Shown piece after piece: positions 33,592 to 42,302 of a DNA stretch of 64,000 nucleotides. The first letter of the stretch is position 1. Each line of letters starts with the position of its first letter. A model generated the notes under the pieces. That model had not been told where the DNA came from. It worked only from the letters and a program-made list of their open reading frames with translations, and did no database searches. Source of the DNA: Bacillus sp. NTK034 (GTDB taxonomy: Bacteria > Bacillota > Bacilli > Bacillales > Cytobacillaceae); the NCBI RefSeq assembly GCF_017303275.1, contig NZ_JAFKOJ010000006.1:62001-126000 (forward strand). Reading direction: 5' to 3'. The translations under genes and the position numbers were made by a program.

Positions 33592-34413
33592 ATGAAAAAT
33601 GAAAAGACAGAAATTTTAAAAGATTGGCGCTTGCATGCCGTTGTGCTGGTTCTGGTTGCGGCTACCGAAGCGATTGGACAGATCAGCTTTAAAGTAGGAG
33701 CAGGGGTTATTCTGCTGCTGCCTATGCTCTATGCTTTTTTCCTGGGACTGGGACTTTACTTCACTCCGCTTATTAAAGAAAAACAGGCTAAAAATGCAGA
33801 GCCCCTCATCGTGCTGGGAGTTACTCTTTTAATTGCGAAAATTGGGGTAACGATCGGGCCGCAAATCGAGGCAATCATTGCGGCGGGGCCATCATTATTG
33901 CTGCAGGAACTTGGTAACCTGGGAACGATTTTATTTGCACTGCCAGTAGCCATTTTTCTTGGCTTTAAAAGAGAAGCTATTGGCATGACCCACTCGATTG
34001 GCCGGGAGCCGAACGTCGGGCTGATTATGAATAAATACGGATTTGATTCGCCAGAAGGCAGAGGAGTAATGGCTATTTATATTTTCGGTACTGTATTTGG
34101 TGCTGCCTTCCTTGGATTGATTTCCGGATTCCTGGCCACGATTACGCCGCTCCATCCGCTGTCGTTCGCGATGGCGTCGGGGGTGGGAAGCGGGAGCATG
34201 ATGGCGGCCGCCAGCGGATCGCTTGTCGCTGCCTTTCCTGAAATGGAGGCACAGATTGTTGCCTTCGCAGGCGCCAGCAACCTGCTTTCACTTTCAACGG
34301 GTCTGTACGCCAGTATTTTTATTGGATTGCCTCTTACTGAAAAGCTGTACAGCATCATGATGAAACGCAAAGAGAAAAAGGCTGCGGACAAAGGGGGAGA
34401 TATCCATGCTTAA
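33592..34413 (+). CDS. DUF3100 family membrane protein
   Basis: A 273-residue membrane protein with about eight helices, fitting DUF3100. Conserved-looking parts are the GPQIEAIIAAGPSLLLQELGNLGT stretch, SIGREPNVGLIMNKYG (a hydrophilic loop), and GVGSGSMMAAASGSLVAAFPE. The family is uncharacterised. Its position between catabolic enzymes and its pairing with the next gene suggest a two-part transporter for the operon substrate, which is inference. GGGGGGAAA precedes the ATG. Its last eight bases overlap the next gene. Confidence 0.75.
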   Translation: MKNEKTEILKDWRLHAVVLVLVAATEAIGQISFKVGAGVILLLPMLYAFFLGLGLYFTPLIKEKQAKNAEPLIVLGVTLLIAKIGVTIGPQIEAIIAAGPSLLLQELGNLGTILFALPVAIFLGFKREAIGMTHSIGREPNVGLIMNKYGFDSPEGRGVMAIYIFGTVFGAAFLGLISGFLATITPLHPLSFAMASGVGSGSMMAAASGSLVAAFPEMEAQIVAFAGASNLLSLSTGLYASIFIGLPLTEKLYSIMMKRKEKKAADKGGDIHA

Positions 34414-34858
34414 AAATATCACTGAATGGTTTTTAATATTGGCGATTTTTGGTCTTTCAGCGCTGATCGGCAACTGGGTAGGCTACGATATCCTGCCGTC
34501 TGCAGCCATTCCGGGCATGCTAGTTTTAATTGTCATCAGTGTGCTGGGTCTGATTCTTGAAAAAGTGCTGCCAGGCAATATCCCGAGCGTCGGATATATC
34601 GGGATTATCGGAATCATCGTTTCCATTCCGGGAGTACCGGGATCTGAATATGTTGTCGAGTGGACAACTCAGGTCAATATCCTGGCTCTTGCTACGCCAA
34701 TTCTGGCTTATGCAGGGATCTCGATCGGAAAGAACTGGGCTGACTTTTCCAAGCTGGGCTGGAGAAGCATTATTGTCGCAGTCTTCGTGTTCTTCGGAAC
34801 CTTCATCGGATCTGCAGTAATTGCCGAGATTATTCTACGAATGCAGGGGATTATTTAA
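34406..34858 (+). CDS. Small membrane partner of the DUF3100 protein
   Basis: A 150-residue protein with about five membrane helices. The pattern LSALIGNWVGYDILPSAAIPGMLVLIVIS and TPILAYAGISIGKNWADFSKLGWRSIIVA is reminiscent of one half of LysO/DUF340-like exporters. Its start overlaps the end of the DUF3100 gene by eight bases, which is typical of subunits made in equal amounts. The transported compound is unknown. A terminator follows directly. Confidence 0.6.
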   Translation: MLKNITEWFLILAIFGLSALIGNWVGYDILPSAAIPGMLVLIVISVLGLILEKVLPGNIPSVGYIGIIGIIVSIPGVPGSEYVVEWTTQVNILALATPILAYAGISIGKNWADFSKLGWRSIIVAVFVFFGTFIGSAVIAEIILRMQGII

Positions 34859-34867
34859 TGATTTGCG

Positions 34868-34898
34868 GCCTGGCAGGTGGATATCTGCCGGGCTTTTT
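34868..34898 (+). terminator. Terminator of the aldehyde dehydrogenase operon
   Basis: GCCTGGCAG / CTGCCGGGC with a GTGGATAT loop and T5. Confidence 0.78.
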
Positions 34899-34945
34899 GC
34901 TCTGAATCAGGCATAAAGTCATTATTTTGGCACTGTTTCTAAAGA

Positions 34946-35058
34946 TATCGGCCTCTTTTACAGGTTTATCGGCCAGATTAATAATTTATCGGTTACTTTT
35001 TTGATATATCGGTCGAAATTCTATTTTATCGGTCAGTTTTCCAAAATATCGGTCACTT
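34946..35058. repeat. Tandem array D, 20-bp period
   Basis: The core TATCGG(T/C)C begins at 34946, 34967, 34987, 35007, 35027 and 35047, six units at 20-21-base spacing. Between the cores are T-rich segments. It is non-coding and lies between two + strand genes. Confidence 0.88.
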
Positions 35059-35130
35059 CGCGCAGAATCAACATTCCAGTAATCTCACAGTGTCAATAGT
35101 ATCTCAACAAAATTAGAAAGAGTGAAACCC

Positions 35131-36414
35131 ATGAACCTTTATGAACAGTTATTAAAAGATTATGACCAAGAACTTACTCATTCGGGTGTAAACGGAGAAA
35201 GATTGGCCTCAAGACTTGATGAGCTTTCAAGGATAGGCTTCATGGAAAGCGGAGGGGTGACCCGCCCAGGCTATTCTGCTGAAGAGAAGAAAGCGAAAGA
35301 GCTAGTAATCAAGTGGATGAAAAACGCTGGTCTTACTGTGACTGAAGATGGAGCAGGAAATGTATTCGGCAGATTGGAAAACAAAACAGAAGGACCTTCA
35401 ATCGCTTCCGGTTCCCATGTAGACAGTGTTCCAAATGGGGGGCACTTCGATGGACCGTTAGGGGTTCTCTCAGCATTGGAAGTTGCAGAGTCATGGAAAG
35501 AAACTGGTTACATAACGGAGAAGCCGTATGAGATTGTGATTTTTTCAGATGAAGAGGGTTCGAGATTCAAGAGCAGCTTGACAGGCAGCCGGGCATTTAT
35601 GGATCAGCTGAGGCCGGAGGAAATGGATAGCCTGCAGGATGAAAATGGCAAGTCGTTTCGGGAAGTGCTGACCGAATATGGCAGCAGTGCGGAAGAGTGC
35701 TTAAAGGCAGGAGAAAACAGGCGTGAAATCGAAACCTTTGTGGAAGTCCATATCGAGCAGGGGAAGGTGCTGGAGAGAGAGAATCAGCCAGTTGGAGTGG
35801 TAAAAGGCATTGCTGGGCCAGCCTCGCTGGAGGTTACTTTTACAGGAGAAGCTGGACATGCAGGAAATACGCCGATGGCTGGACGAAAAGATCCGCTTGT
35901 GGCTGCCTCATTGTTTGTAGCTGCCATTGAGAATTTTCCAAAGCAGGTCAGTGATACAGCTGTTGCCACTGTCGGAAAGCTGAACGTGCATCCAAATGGC
36001 TTCAATGTCATTGCCCAGAAAGTAATATTAACCGTTGATATCAGGGATATTTTTGAAGGAACCCGGGATCAGCTGCTCGATCAAATTAAGAATGAAGCGG
36101 TGAAAATAGCAGAGGAGCGAAGTATCGGTGTGCAAATGAAGCTGAATGCCAAAATCAAACCTCTGCCAATTAATGAAAGCCTGCAGGCTGGTATTGCAGA
36201 ATCCCTTGAGAAGTTCAATATTAATCCTGTTTACATCCCAAGCGGAGCCGGGCATGACACCATGATCGTCGGAACCGAAGTGCCGGCCGCCATGCTGTTC
36301 GTCCGCAGCAGGGATGGCATCAGCCATAATCCGCGGGAATGGACGTCATTAAATGACTGTGTATATGGTGTGCACGTTTTGAAGGATTTTGTTGAAGGGC
36401 TTATGAAAAAATAG
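35131..36414 (+). CDS. M20 family Zn-dependent amidohydrolase (AllC/HyuC-like)
   Basis: About 427 residues. The metal site is complete: GSHVDSVPNGGHFDGPLGVL (His and bridging Asp), FSDEEGSRF (Glu-Glu), EVHIEQG and the C-terminal SRDGISHNPREW (His). The dimerisation lid shows HAGNTPMAGRKDP. Family members split N-carbamoyl-L-amino acids, allantoate or ureidoglycolate; SGAGHDTM is common to the group. The ATG at 35131 has AAAGAG eight bases upstream; an in-frame GTG lies at 35122. It is separated from the preceding operon by a terminator and array D. Confidence 0.85.
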   Translation: MNLYEQLLKDYDQELTHSGVNGERLASRLDELSRIGFMESGGVTRPGYSAEEKKAKELVIKWMKNAGLTVTEDGAGNVFGRLENKTEGPSIASGSHVDSVPNGGHFDGPLGVLSALEVAESWKETGYITEKPYEIVIFSDEEGSRFKSSLTGSRAFMDQLRPEEMDSLQDENGKSFREVLTEYGSSAEECLKAGENRREIETFVEVHIEQGKVLERENQPVGVVKGIAGPASLEVTFTGEAGHAGNTPMAGRKDPLVAASLFVAAIENFPKQVSDTAVATVGKLNVHPNGFNVIAQKVILTVDIRDIFEGTRDQLLDQIKNEAVKIAEERSIGVQMKLNAKIKPLPINESLQAGIAESLEKFNINPVYIPSGAGHDTMIVGTEVPAAMLFVRSRDGISHNPREWTSLNDCVYGVHVLKDFVEGLMKK

Positions 36415-36432
36415 TAAAAAGGAGAAATCCTC

Positions 36433-36930
36433 ATGATCATCCGCCACATAAAACCAGCAGACGCCCAGGCAATGGCCAACCTGATCACACAAACAGAAAA
36501 CGAATCAGACTACATGCTTTTCGAGCCAGGTGAAAGAAAGACGTCAGCCGAGGCACAAAGAAAAAGAATTGAAGCCATTCAAAAAGAAGATCATTCCACC
36601 ATCATCGCAGCGGAAAAAGAGAACCGATTGATCGGCTTTGTAATGGCCATTGGCGGTGCGGCAAGGAGAAATAAGCACTCAGCCTATCTCGTTGCAGGCA
36701 TCCTCAGCGAACACAGAGGCCAGGGGATCGGCACCAAGCTTTTTGAAGAGCTTGACCGCTGGGCGCGTAAACACGATATCCACAGGCTGGAACTTACAGT
36801 TGTTATCCGTAATGAGGCAGGTGTCGCCCTTTACAAAAAGACGGGATTCCAGATTGAAGGCACGAAAAAACATTCGCTACTGATAAACGGCGAATTTGCC
36901 GATGAATACTATATGGGTAAGCTGTTATAA
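36433..36930 (+). CDS. GNAT family N-acetyltransferase
   Basis: A 165-residue acetyltransferase with the acetyl-CoA motif VAGILSEHRGQGIGTKLFEEL (R/Q-x-x-G-x-G) at about residues 87-107 and the C-terminal VIRNEAGVALYKKTGFQIEGTK. It resembles the RimI/PhnO-type GNATs with unknown acceptor. The ATG follows AAAAGGAGAAATCCTC. It lies 18 bases after the M20 gene and is probably co-transcribed. A strong terminator follows. Confidence 0.82.
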   Translation: MIIRHIKPADAQAMANLITQTENESDYMLFEPGERKTSAEAQRKRIEAIQKEDHSTIIAAEKENRLIGFVMAIGGAARRNKHSAYLVAGILSEHRGQGIGTKLFEELDRWARKHDIHRLELTVVIRNEAGVALYKKTGFQIEGTKKHSLLINGEFADEYYMGKLL

Positions 36931-36931
36931 A

Positions 36932-36972
36932 AGAAAGGCCATTTTCTGCACAGAGAAAATGGCCTTTCTTAT
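36932..36972 (+). terminator. Terminator after the GNAT gene
   Basis: A perfect 16-base stem AGAAAGGCCATTTTCT / AGAAAATGGCCTTTCT with a six-base loop. Confidence 0.85.
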
Positions 36973-37079
36973 GTTTTATCTCCAGGTAAAATCTCCTGTT
37001 TTTACATTTGAAAACATAGAAATATCAAAGGATGAGCCCATTTTATTTTCCGGAATAAAACAAAAAGTCTGAATTTTAA

Positions 37080-37138
37080 TTGAATTCAAATCCTGTAATC
37101 TTGTATACTTGTAATACAAGTTAGAAAAAGCGCTTACA
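37080..37138 (+). promoter_or_regulatory. Promoter, GntR-type operator and cre-like site of the TRAP operon
   Basis: TTGAAT (37080-37085) and TATACT (37104-37109) with an 18-base spacer. The perfect 15-base palindrome ACTTGTA-A-TACAAGT (37107-37121) overlaps the -10 and start point, a site for the FadR-type repressor of this operon. AAGCGCTTACA (37128-37138) matches the core of a cre site, so CcpA repression is likely. Confidence 0.72.
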
Positions 37139-37162
37139 TACTTACTGGAAAGGGAGGATTTT

Positions 37163-38179
37163 ATGATTCAGAAAAAGTGGAAGATTATCATATCGGTTCT
37201 GACACTTGTTTTTATTGCCATTGTTGGTGTGCGGACAGCGGCCGAGAACAAGGATAAAAAGTTTGTATCCGTTGCCACCGCTTCAACAGGAGGTACATAT
37301 TACCCGATTGGGGTTGGAATGGCCAATGTATGGAGCAGCCATTTAAAGGGTGAGAAAATCCAGGCGAGCGGCCAATCTTCAGCCGGATCCATTGAGAATA
37401 TTGAACTGCTTCGTGAAGGGGAAGCACAGCTTGCCATTCTTCAGGGGTTAATTTCGTCTCAGGCTTATAGAGGAGATGGCTCCTTTGAAGGAAAGCGCTA
37501 TGAGGACCTGCGCACAATCTCCATGCTCTGGCCAAATGTGGAGCATTTTGTGCTGATGAACAGCAAGATCAAAAGCGGAACTATCGACGATATTAAAGGA
37601 ACGCAATTTTCTGTTGGGCCGCAGGCAAGCGGTACGGAGCAATCCACAGTCGTGATGATGGATGGCCTTGAACTTACGAAAAAAGATATTTCACCAGAGT
37701 ATCTTGGTTATAGTGACACGGTTTCCGCGATGCGTGACGGGAGATTGGATGGAGGCTCGCTTCCGGCAGGAATCCCGATTTCCGCTGTAACGGATATGTA
37801 TGCAAGTAATGTCAAAGCATCGATTTTGGAAGTAACTGATGAGCAGCTGGATGCCATTAATGCAGTATCTGACAGCTGGTACCGTTATGTGATTCCTGGA
37901 GGGACCTATCCTCGCATTGACGAAGATATCAACACCATTGCCCAGCCGAACCTATTATCCACAACAAAAGAAATGGACGAGGAAACCATCTATATTTTAA
38001 CCAAAACACTCTATGAAAATCTGGATGAAATGTATGAGGTTCATAGCTCTGCCAAGGAAATGACATTGGAAACGGCCCTTGATGGAGTATCTGTTCCATT
38101 GCATGCCGGAGCCTACAGATATTTTAAAGAAGCAGGTCTTGATATACCTGAAAATCTAATTCCGCCGGAAGCGAAATAA
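37163..38179 (+). CDS. TAXI-family TRAP solute-binding protein
   Basis: A 338-residue extracytoplasmic receptor. The N-terminal helix (IIISVLTLVFIAIVGV) serves as signal or anchor; there is no lipobox Cys. The TAXI signature is VATASTGGTYYPIGVGMANV with AILQGLISSQAY and FSVGPQASGTEQSTVVMMD. Such proteins deliver organic acids to fused TRAP permeases. The ATG follows AAAGGGAGGATTTT. It is the first gene of an operon that also has the permease, a FadR-type regulator and three 2-hydroxyacid-oxidising proteins. Confidence 0.9.
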   Translation: MIQKKWKIIISVLTLVFIAIVGVRTAAENKDKKFVSVATASTGGTYYPIGVGMANVWSSHLKGEKIQASGQSSAGSIENIELLREGEAQLAILQGLISSQAYRGDGSFEGKRYEDLRTISMLWPNVEHFVLMNSKIKSGTIDDIKGTQFSVGPQASGTEQSTVVMMDGLELTKKDISPEYLGYSDTVSAMRDGRLDGGSLPAGIPISAVTDMYASNVKASILEVTDEQLDAINAVSDSWYRYVIPGGTYPRIDEDINTIAQPNLLSTTKEMDEETIYILTKTLYENLDEMYEVHSSAKEMTLETALDGVSVPLHAGAYRYFKEAGLDIPENLIPPEAK

Positions 38180-38192
38180 AGGAGGGAAAATA

Positions 38193-40157
38193 ATGACAAA
38201 ATCAACAAGCGAACCTATTGTACAGCCAGCCGATCTGGATAAAGAAGCAGGCGGCGGCATGCGTCTGCTGGAGGGGCCATATAAAAAAGCGGCTGCCATC
38301 ATCGCTGTATTGTTTTCTGTTTTTGCCATTTATTCGAATGGGTTATCCAATATTCAGGAGATTTATAGAAACCTGATTTTCCTGGGCATCCTTTTGGTTA
38401 TGACTTTTTTCTATTATCCTGCCGGAAAGTCTTCCAATCAAAAAAGGTTTACAGCCCCTGATTATATATTTGCGGCACTTGCCATTGCAGGTCTTGGATA
38501 CCTGCTCCTGAATTACACAACGATTCATGTGGACCGGGGCTCCCAGCCGATTATGATTGACTATGTCTTCGGTGCCATTACGATCATCGTCCTCCTTGAA
38601 GCTTCGAGACGGGCGGTTGGGATATTTATCCCGATCCTGTGTGGAGGCGCTATTGTATATGCCCTGTTTGGCACATACTTCCCGTGGATTTTCGGACATG
38701 CCGGCTTTTCACTAGAACGCCTTCTATACCGTCTTTATATGACGACTGAGGGCGTGCTGGGATTAACGCTTTCGACTGCTTCCACGTTCATCGTCATGTT
38801 CGTCCTCTTTGGTGCCTTCCTGTCTGTCAGCGGTGCCACCCAGCTTTTCAATGATCTGGCTTTGGCCATTGCAGGCAGAAAGCGTGGAGGCCCTGCCCAA
38901 GTAGCGGTCATCTCCAGCGCACTGACAGGATCTTTGAGCGGAAGTGCGGTTGCCAATGTTGCGACAACAGGAGCTTTTACGATTCCATTGATGAAATCCA
39001 TTGGACTTAAGCCAAAGTTTGCCGGTGCTGTAGAAGCTGCTGCTTCAACAGGCGGAATGATCATGCCGCCGATTATGGGCGCTGCGGCCTTCATCATGGC
39101 CGGGTTCCTTGGAATCTCTTATACAACGGTCATCCTGGCAGCGATCATACCAAGCTTTCTCTACTATATCGCATTGATTTTTGCTATTGATATTGAAGCG
39201 AAAAAGCAAGGCCTGAAAGGCATCAGCAAAGAAAATATCCCGGATGTCGTCCAAATCCTGAAGGAACGCGGTGTCCTGCTTATTCCGATCATCGTTGTCA
39301 TCACCACGCTATTAATGGGAAAGACAGCTTTATTTGCCGGATTTGCCGGAATCGGTGCAGTCATTGTGGCGAGCTGGCTGGCAAAGGATAAATCTTCAAG
39401 AATCACGATCTCTAAAACTATTGAAGCTTTCATTGAAGGCGGAAGAGGGACAATTCAAGTCGGGATTGCCTGCGCAGCAATCGGAATCATCATCTGCGTT
39501 GTCACCATGACGGGAATTGGATCTACATTAGCTTATAATATTGTCGAATTAACGGGCGGCCAGCTTTGGCTGATTTTAATCGTCGTCATGCTCACTTGCA
39601 TCGTTTTAAGCATGGGGCTTCCATCCACAGCTCTTTACATTGTCGTTGCGGTTACGGCAGCTCCTGCACTTGTGGAAGCGGGCGTTAACCCGATCGCGGC
39701 ACACTTCTTTGTGTTCTGGTTTGGTGCATTGTCCAATATTACACCGCCAGTGGCACTGGCATCTTATACGGCCGCAGGACTGGCAGGCGCCAATGCGATG
39801 CAGACATCATGGGAAGCGCTTAGAATCTCACTTCCTGGCTTTATCATCCCATTCATGATTGCCTATAATCCTATCATTCTGCTTCAGGCAGCAGAGGGAG
39901 AAACGATATCCATTTTATCCGTAGTACTTGTGGTCATCACAAGCACGCTGGGCATTTACGCCCTGGCAAGTTCACTTGGCAACTACCTGAATGCCAAGCT
40001 GACGATTGTTGAAAGAGTCCTAATGTTTGCAGGGGCATTAATGCTGATTAAGCCAGGCATGATCACGGATATTGCCGGACTCGGGCTTTGTGTGTTTGCG
40101 ATTCTCTTCCATATCATCAGAGTTAAGAAAAGCAGTTCAGTCGAAATCACCATATAA
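38193..40157 (+). CDS. TRAP transporter fused (4TM/12TM) permease
   Basis: A 654-residue membrane protein that combines the small and large TRAP permease subunits in one chain, the usual form partnering TAXI receptors. It has about 17-18 helices. Family motifs include GSLSGSAVANVATTGAFTIPLM, AAASTGGMIMPPIMGAAAFIMA and GLPSTALYIVVAVTAAPALVE. The transport would be driven by the ion gradient. AAAGGAGGG lies before the ATG, 13 bases after the receptor gene. Confidence 0.92.
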   Translation: MTKSTSEPIVQPADLDKEAGGGMRLLEGPYKKAAAIIAVLFSVFAIYSNGLSNIQEIYRNLIFLGILLVMTFFYYPAGKSSNQKRFTAPDYIFAALAIAGLGYLLLNYTTIHVDRGSQPIMIDYVFGAITIIVLLEASRRAVGIFIPILCGGAIVYALFGTYFPWIFGHAGFSLERLLYRLYMTTEGVLGLTLSTASTFIVMFVLFGAFLSVSGATQLFNDLALAIAGRKRGGPAQVAVISSALTGSLSGSAVANVATTGAFTIPLMKSIGLKPKFAGAVEAAASTGGMIMPPIMGAAAFIMAGFLGISYTTVILAAIIPSFLYYIALIFAIDIEAKKQGLKGISKENIPDVVQILKERGVLLIPIIVVITTLLMGKTALFAGFAGIGAVIVASWLAKDKSSRITISKTIEAFIEGGRGTIQVGIACAAIGIIICVVTMTGIGSTLAYNIVELTGGQLWLILIVVMLTCIVLSMGLPSTALYIVVAVTAAPALVEAGVNPIAAHFFVFWFGALSNITPPVALASYTAAGLAGANAMQTSWEALRISLPGFIIPFMIAYNPIILLQAAEGETISILSVVLVVITSTLGIYALASSLGNYLNAKLTIVERVLMFAGALMLIKPGMITDIAGLGLCVFAILFHIIRVKKSSSVEITI

Positions 40158-40170
40158 GGAGTTAACATCC

Positions 40171-40890
40171 ATGAAAATCGAACGGAAAAAAATCTCGGCC
40201 CAGGTGCTGGACCAGCTGAAGAACATGATAAAGGACGGCAAGTTCACGCCAAATGAGCCGATGCCATCCGAAAATGAACTGGCCAAACAGTTTGGCGTCA
40301 GCCGTGCGCCTGTTCGAGAAGCATTGAGCGTATTATCTGCCAGCGGGATTATTGAATCCAGGCAAGGAGGCAGAAGCTTCGTCAAAGAGGTTAATATGGC
40401 AGACATGCTTGGTTCCTTAGCGATTGAATATATTCCTGTGGAACAGGTTTTTGAGCTATTGGAAATGCGGATGGTTATGGAGACACAGGCAGCAGCGATT
40501 GCTGCCTTGCGTCGTGATGAGGCCGACCTGGAAAAAATGAAGGAAGCGCTCGTTCAATTTGAAGTCACGCTGACGAACCCAGAAGCGGTAGGCGATCAGG
40601 CAGACGTTAATTTTCATAAACACCTGATTGCTGCAACGAAAAATCGCTTCATGATACAGGTAATGGAAAATATCGATGATCTGTACCGAAAAGCAATAGC
40701 CTTTTCCCTTAAGAAGAATGTGGGTCTTCCAGCAAAGCGCGAACAGGTTTTTCAGGAGCATATGTGCATTTATACAGCTATTAAAGAACAGGATGAAGAA
40801 AGAGCGGCAAGGGCGATGCGGGTGCATCTTGAGAATGTGACAAAGAAATTAAAGGTGAACGAAGGGGAAGGAAAGAAGGTGCCGTTGTGA
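40171..40890 (+). CDS. FadR-subfamily GntR regulator
   Basis: A 239-residue repressor with a GntR winged helix (QVLDQLKNMIKDG, PMPSENELAKQFGVSRAPVREALSVL, IIESRQGGRSFV) and an FCD all-helical effector domain (LLEMRMVMETQAAAIAA, NFHKHLIAATKNRF, EHMCIYTAIKEQDEERAARAMRVHL), with His residues for the metal site. FCD regulators commonly bind organic acids such as lactate, glycolate or 2-hydroxyglutarate. The ATG at 40171 has ATAAGGAG upstream. Its stop overlaps the GlcD start. The probable target is the palindrome at 37107. Confidence 0.88.
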   Translation: MKIERKKISAQVLDQLKNMIKDGKFTPNEPMPSENELAKQFGVSRAPVREALSVLSASGIIESRQGGRSFVKEVNMADMLGSLAIEYIPVEQVFELLEMRMVMETQAAAIAALRRDEADLEKMKEALVQFEVTLTNPEAVGDQADVNFHKHLIAATKNRFMIQVMENIDDLYRKAIAFSLKKNVGLPAKREQVFQEHMCIYTAIKEQDEERAARAMRVHLENVTKKLKVNEGEGKKVPL

Positions 40891-42302
40891 TCACCGAACA
40901 GATTGTTGATCGGCTTAAAAGCATTATGGGATCAGAAAAGCGCATTCTGCTTGAAAAAGCAGACTTGGTCTCATATTCATACGATGGCTCATTTGGAGCC
41001 TATATGCCGGAGATCATCCTGCAGCCAGTTTCGACTGAGGAAGTGGCAGGCATTGTAAAGCTCGCCAATGACATGAAAATACCAGTCTATCCAAGAGGCA
41101 GGGGAACGAGTCTGAGCGGAGGCCCGCTCCCTGTCCACGGCGGGATGGTCCTTGATTTTTCCAGATGGACCCAGAAGCTGATCATCGACCCGGAAGATAC
41201 TGTTGCGATTGTATCTCCAGGTGTCATTACAGCTGAAATTGACCGTGAAGCACAGCGGCATGGGCTGATGTATCCCCCGGACCCAAGCAGTTCCCATGTA
41301 TCCACAATCGGAGGGAACCTTGCCGAGAATGCAGGGGGCCCCCGCGGATTAAAGTACGGGGTAACAAAGGATTATGTCTTGGGCCTCGAGATCGTCACGC
41401 CGGAAGGGAATATCATCCGGACAGGCGGACGGACGGTCAAAAACGTCACAGGCTATGACCTGACGAAGCTGATTGTTGGATCGGAGGGGACGCTGGGCAT
41501 CATCACAGAGGCCACCCTTCAGCTGATTCCAAGACCGCAGGCCACTCAGACGATCATGGTCATATTTGATGATATTATTGATGCCGGAAAAGCGATCTCG
41601 GCGGTGCTCACATCTGGCATCCTGCCTTCGAAAATGGAAATTATGGACCAGGCTTCGATCCAGGCGGTTGAAGAGTTTCAGCCGATCGGTCTCCCGGTAG
41701 ATGTAGATGCCATTATCCTGATTGAACTTGATGGCCATCCAATCGCCATCAGGGATGAAAGCGAGCAGGTGAAGCAGGTATGTCTGGAAGTTGGGGCAAG
41801 GGAAGCTATCATTGCAAGGGATGAAGAATCTGCCAGGAACCTATGGAAAGCGAGGAAGCTCGTTTCGCCGGCCATCGTGAGAAAAAAGCCGACGAAAATT
41901 TCCGAAGATGCCACAATTCCAAGAAGCAAGATTCCTGAGATGTTCAGAAGGCTTCAGGAAATCAAGGCAAAATATGAAATCGACTTAGTCGTATTCGGTC
42001 ATGCAGGTGATGGAAATCTGCATCCGAATATCATAACTGATAAGCAGGATAAAGAAGAAATGAAGCGGGTGGAAAAAGCGGTAGAGGAGATTTTTACAGC
42101 AGCGATAGAATTGGGAGGAACCCTCTCAGGGGAGCATGGCATTGGGACCATGAAAGCGCCATTTATGGAGATGGAGCTGGGGGAAGCAGGGCTGGACATG
42201 ATGAAACGAATGAAAACAGTGTGGGATCCGAACAACATTATGAATCCAGGCAAGATTTTTCCCGAGACAAAAGGGCAGAGGCTGGTGTTAGTCCATGACT
42301 AG
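40887..42302 (+). CDS. glcD: FAD-binding D-2-hydroxyacid oxidase subunit (GlcD-like)
   Basis: A 471-residue PCMH/VAO-type flavoprotein. The FAD segment is PRGRGTSLSGGPLPVHGGMVLD followed by SSHVSTIGGNLAENAGGPRGLKYG; the C-terminal metal/substrate part reads FGHAGDGNLHPNI and SGEHGIGTMKAPFM. It fits GlcD and its relatives, which oxidise glycolate, D-lactate or D-2-hydroxyglutarate. The GTG at 40887 overlaps the preceding stop (GTGA). It overlaps the GlcF start by eight bases, so the two form one enzyme. Confidence 0.88.
   Translation: MITEQIVDRLKSIMGSEKRILLEKADLVSYSYDGSFGAYMPEIILQPVSTEEVAGIVKLANDMKIPVYPRGRGTSLSGGPLPVHGGMVLDFSRWTQKLIIDPEDTVAIVSPGVITAEIDREAQRHGLMYPPDPSSSHVSTIGGNLAENAGGPRGLKYGVTKDYVLGLEIVTPEGNIIRTGGRTVKNVTGYDLTKLIVGSEGTLGIITEATLQLIPRPQATQTIMVIFDDIIDAGKAISAVLTSGILPSKMEIMDQASIQAVEEFQPIGLPVDVDAIILIELDGHPIAIRDESEQVKQVCLEVGAREAIIARDEESARNLWKARKLVSPAIVRKKPTKISEDATIPRSKIPEMFRRLQEIKAKYEIDLVVFGHAGDGNLHPNIITDKQDKEEMKRVEKAVEEIFTAAIELGGTLSGEHGIGTMKAPFMEMELGEAGLDMMKRMKTVWDPNNIMNPGKIFPETKGQRLVLVHD

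Noticed and set aside
34946..35058. CRISPR-like array
   Set aside because: Only six to eight bases are conserved per unit, spacers are about 12 bases, and no cas genes are present.
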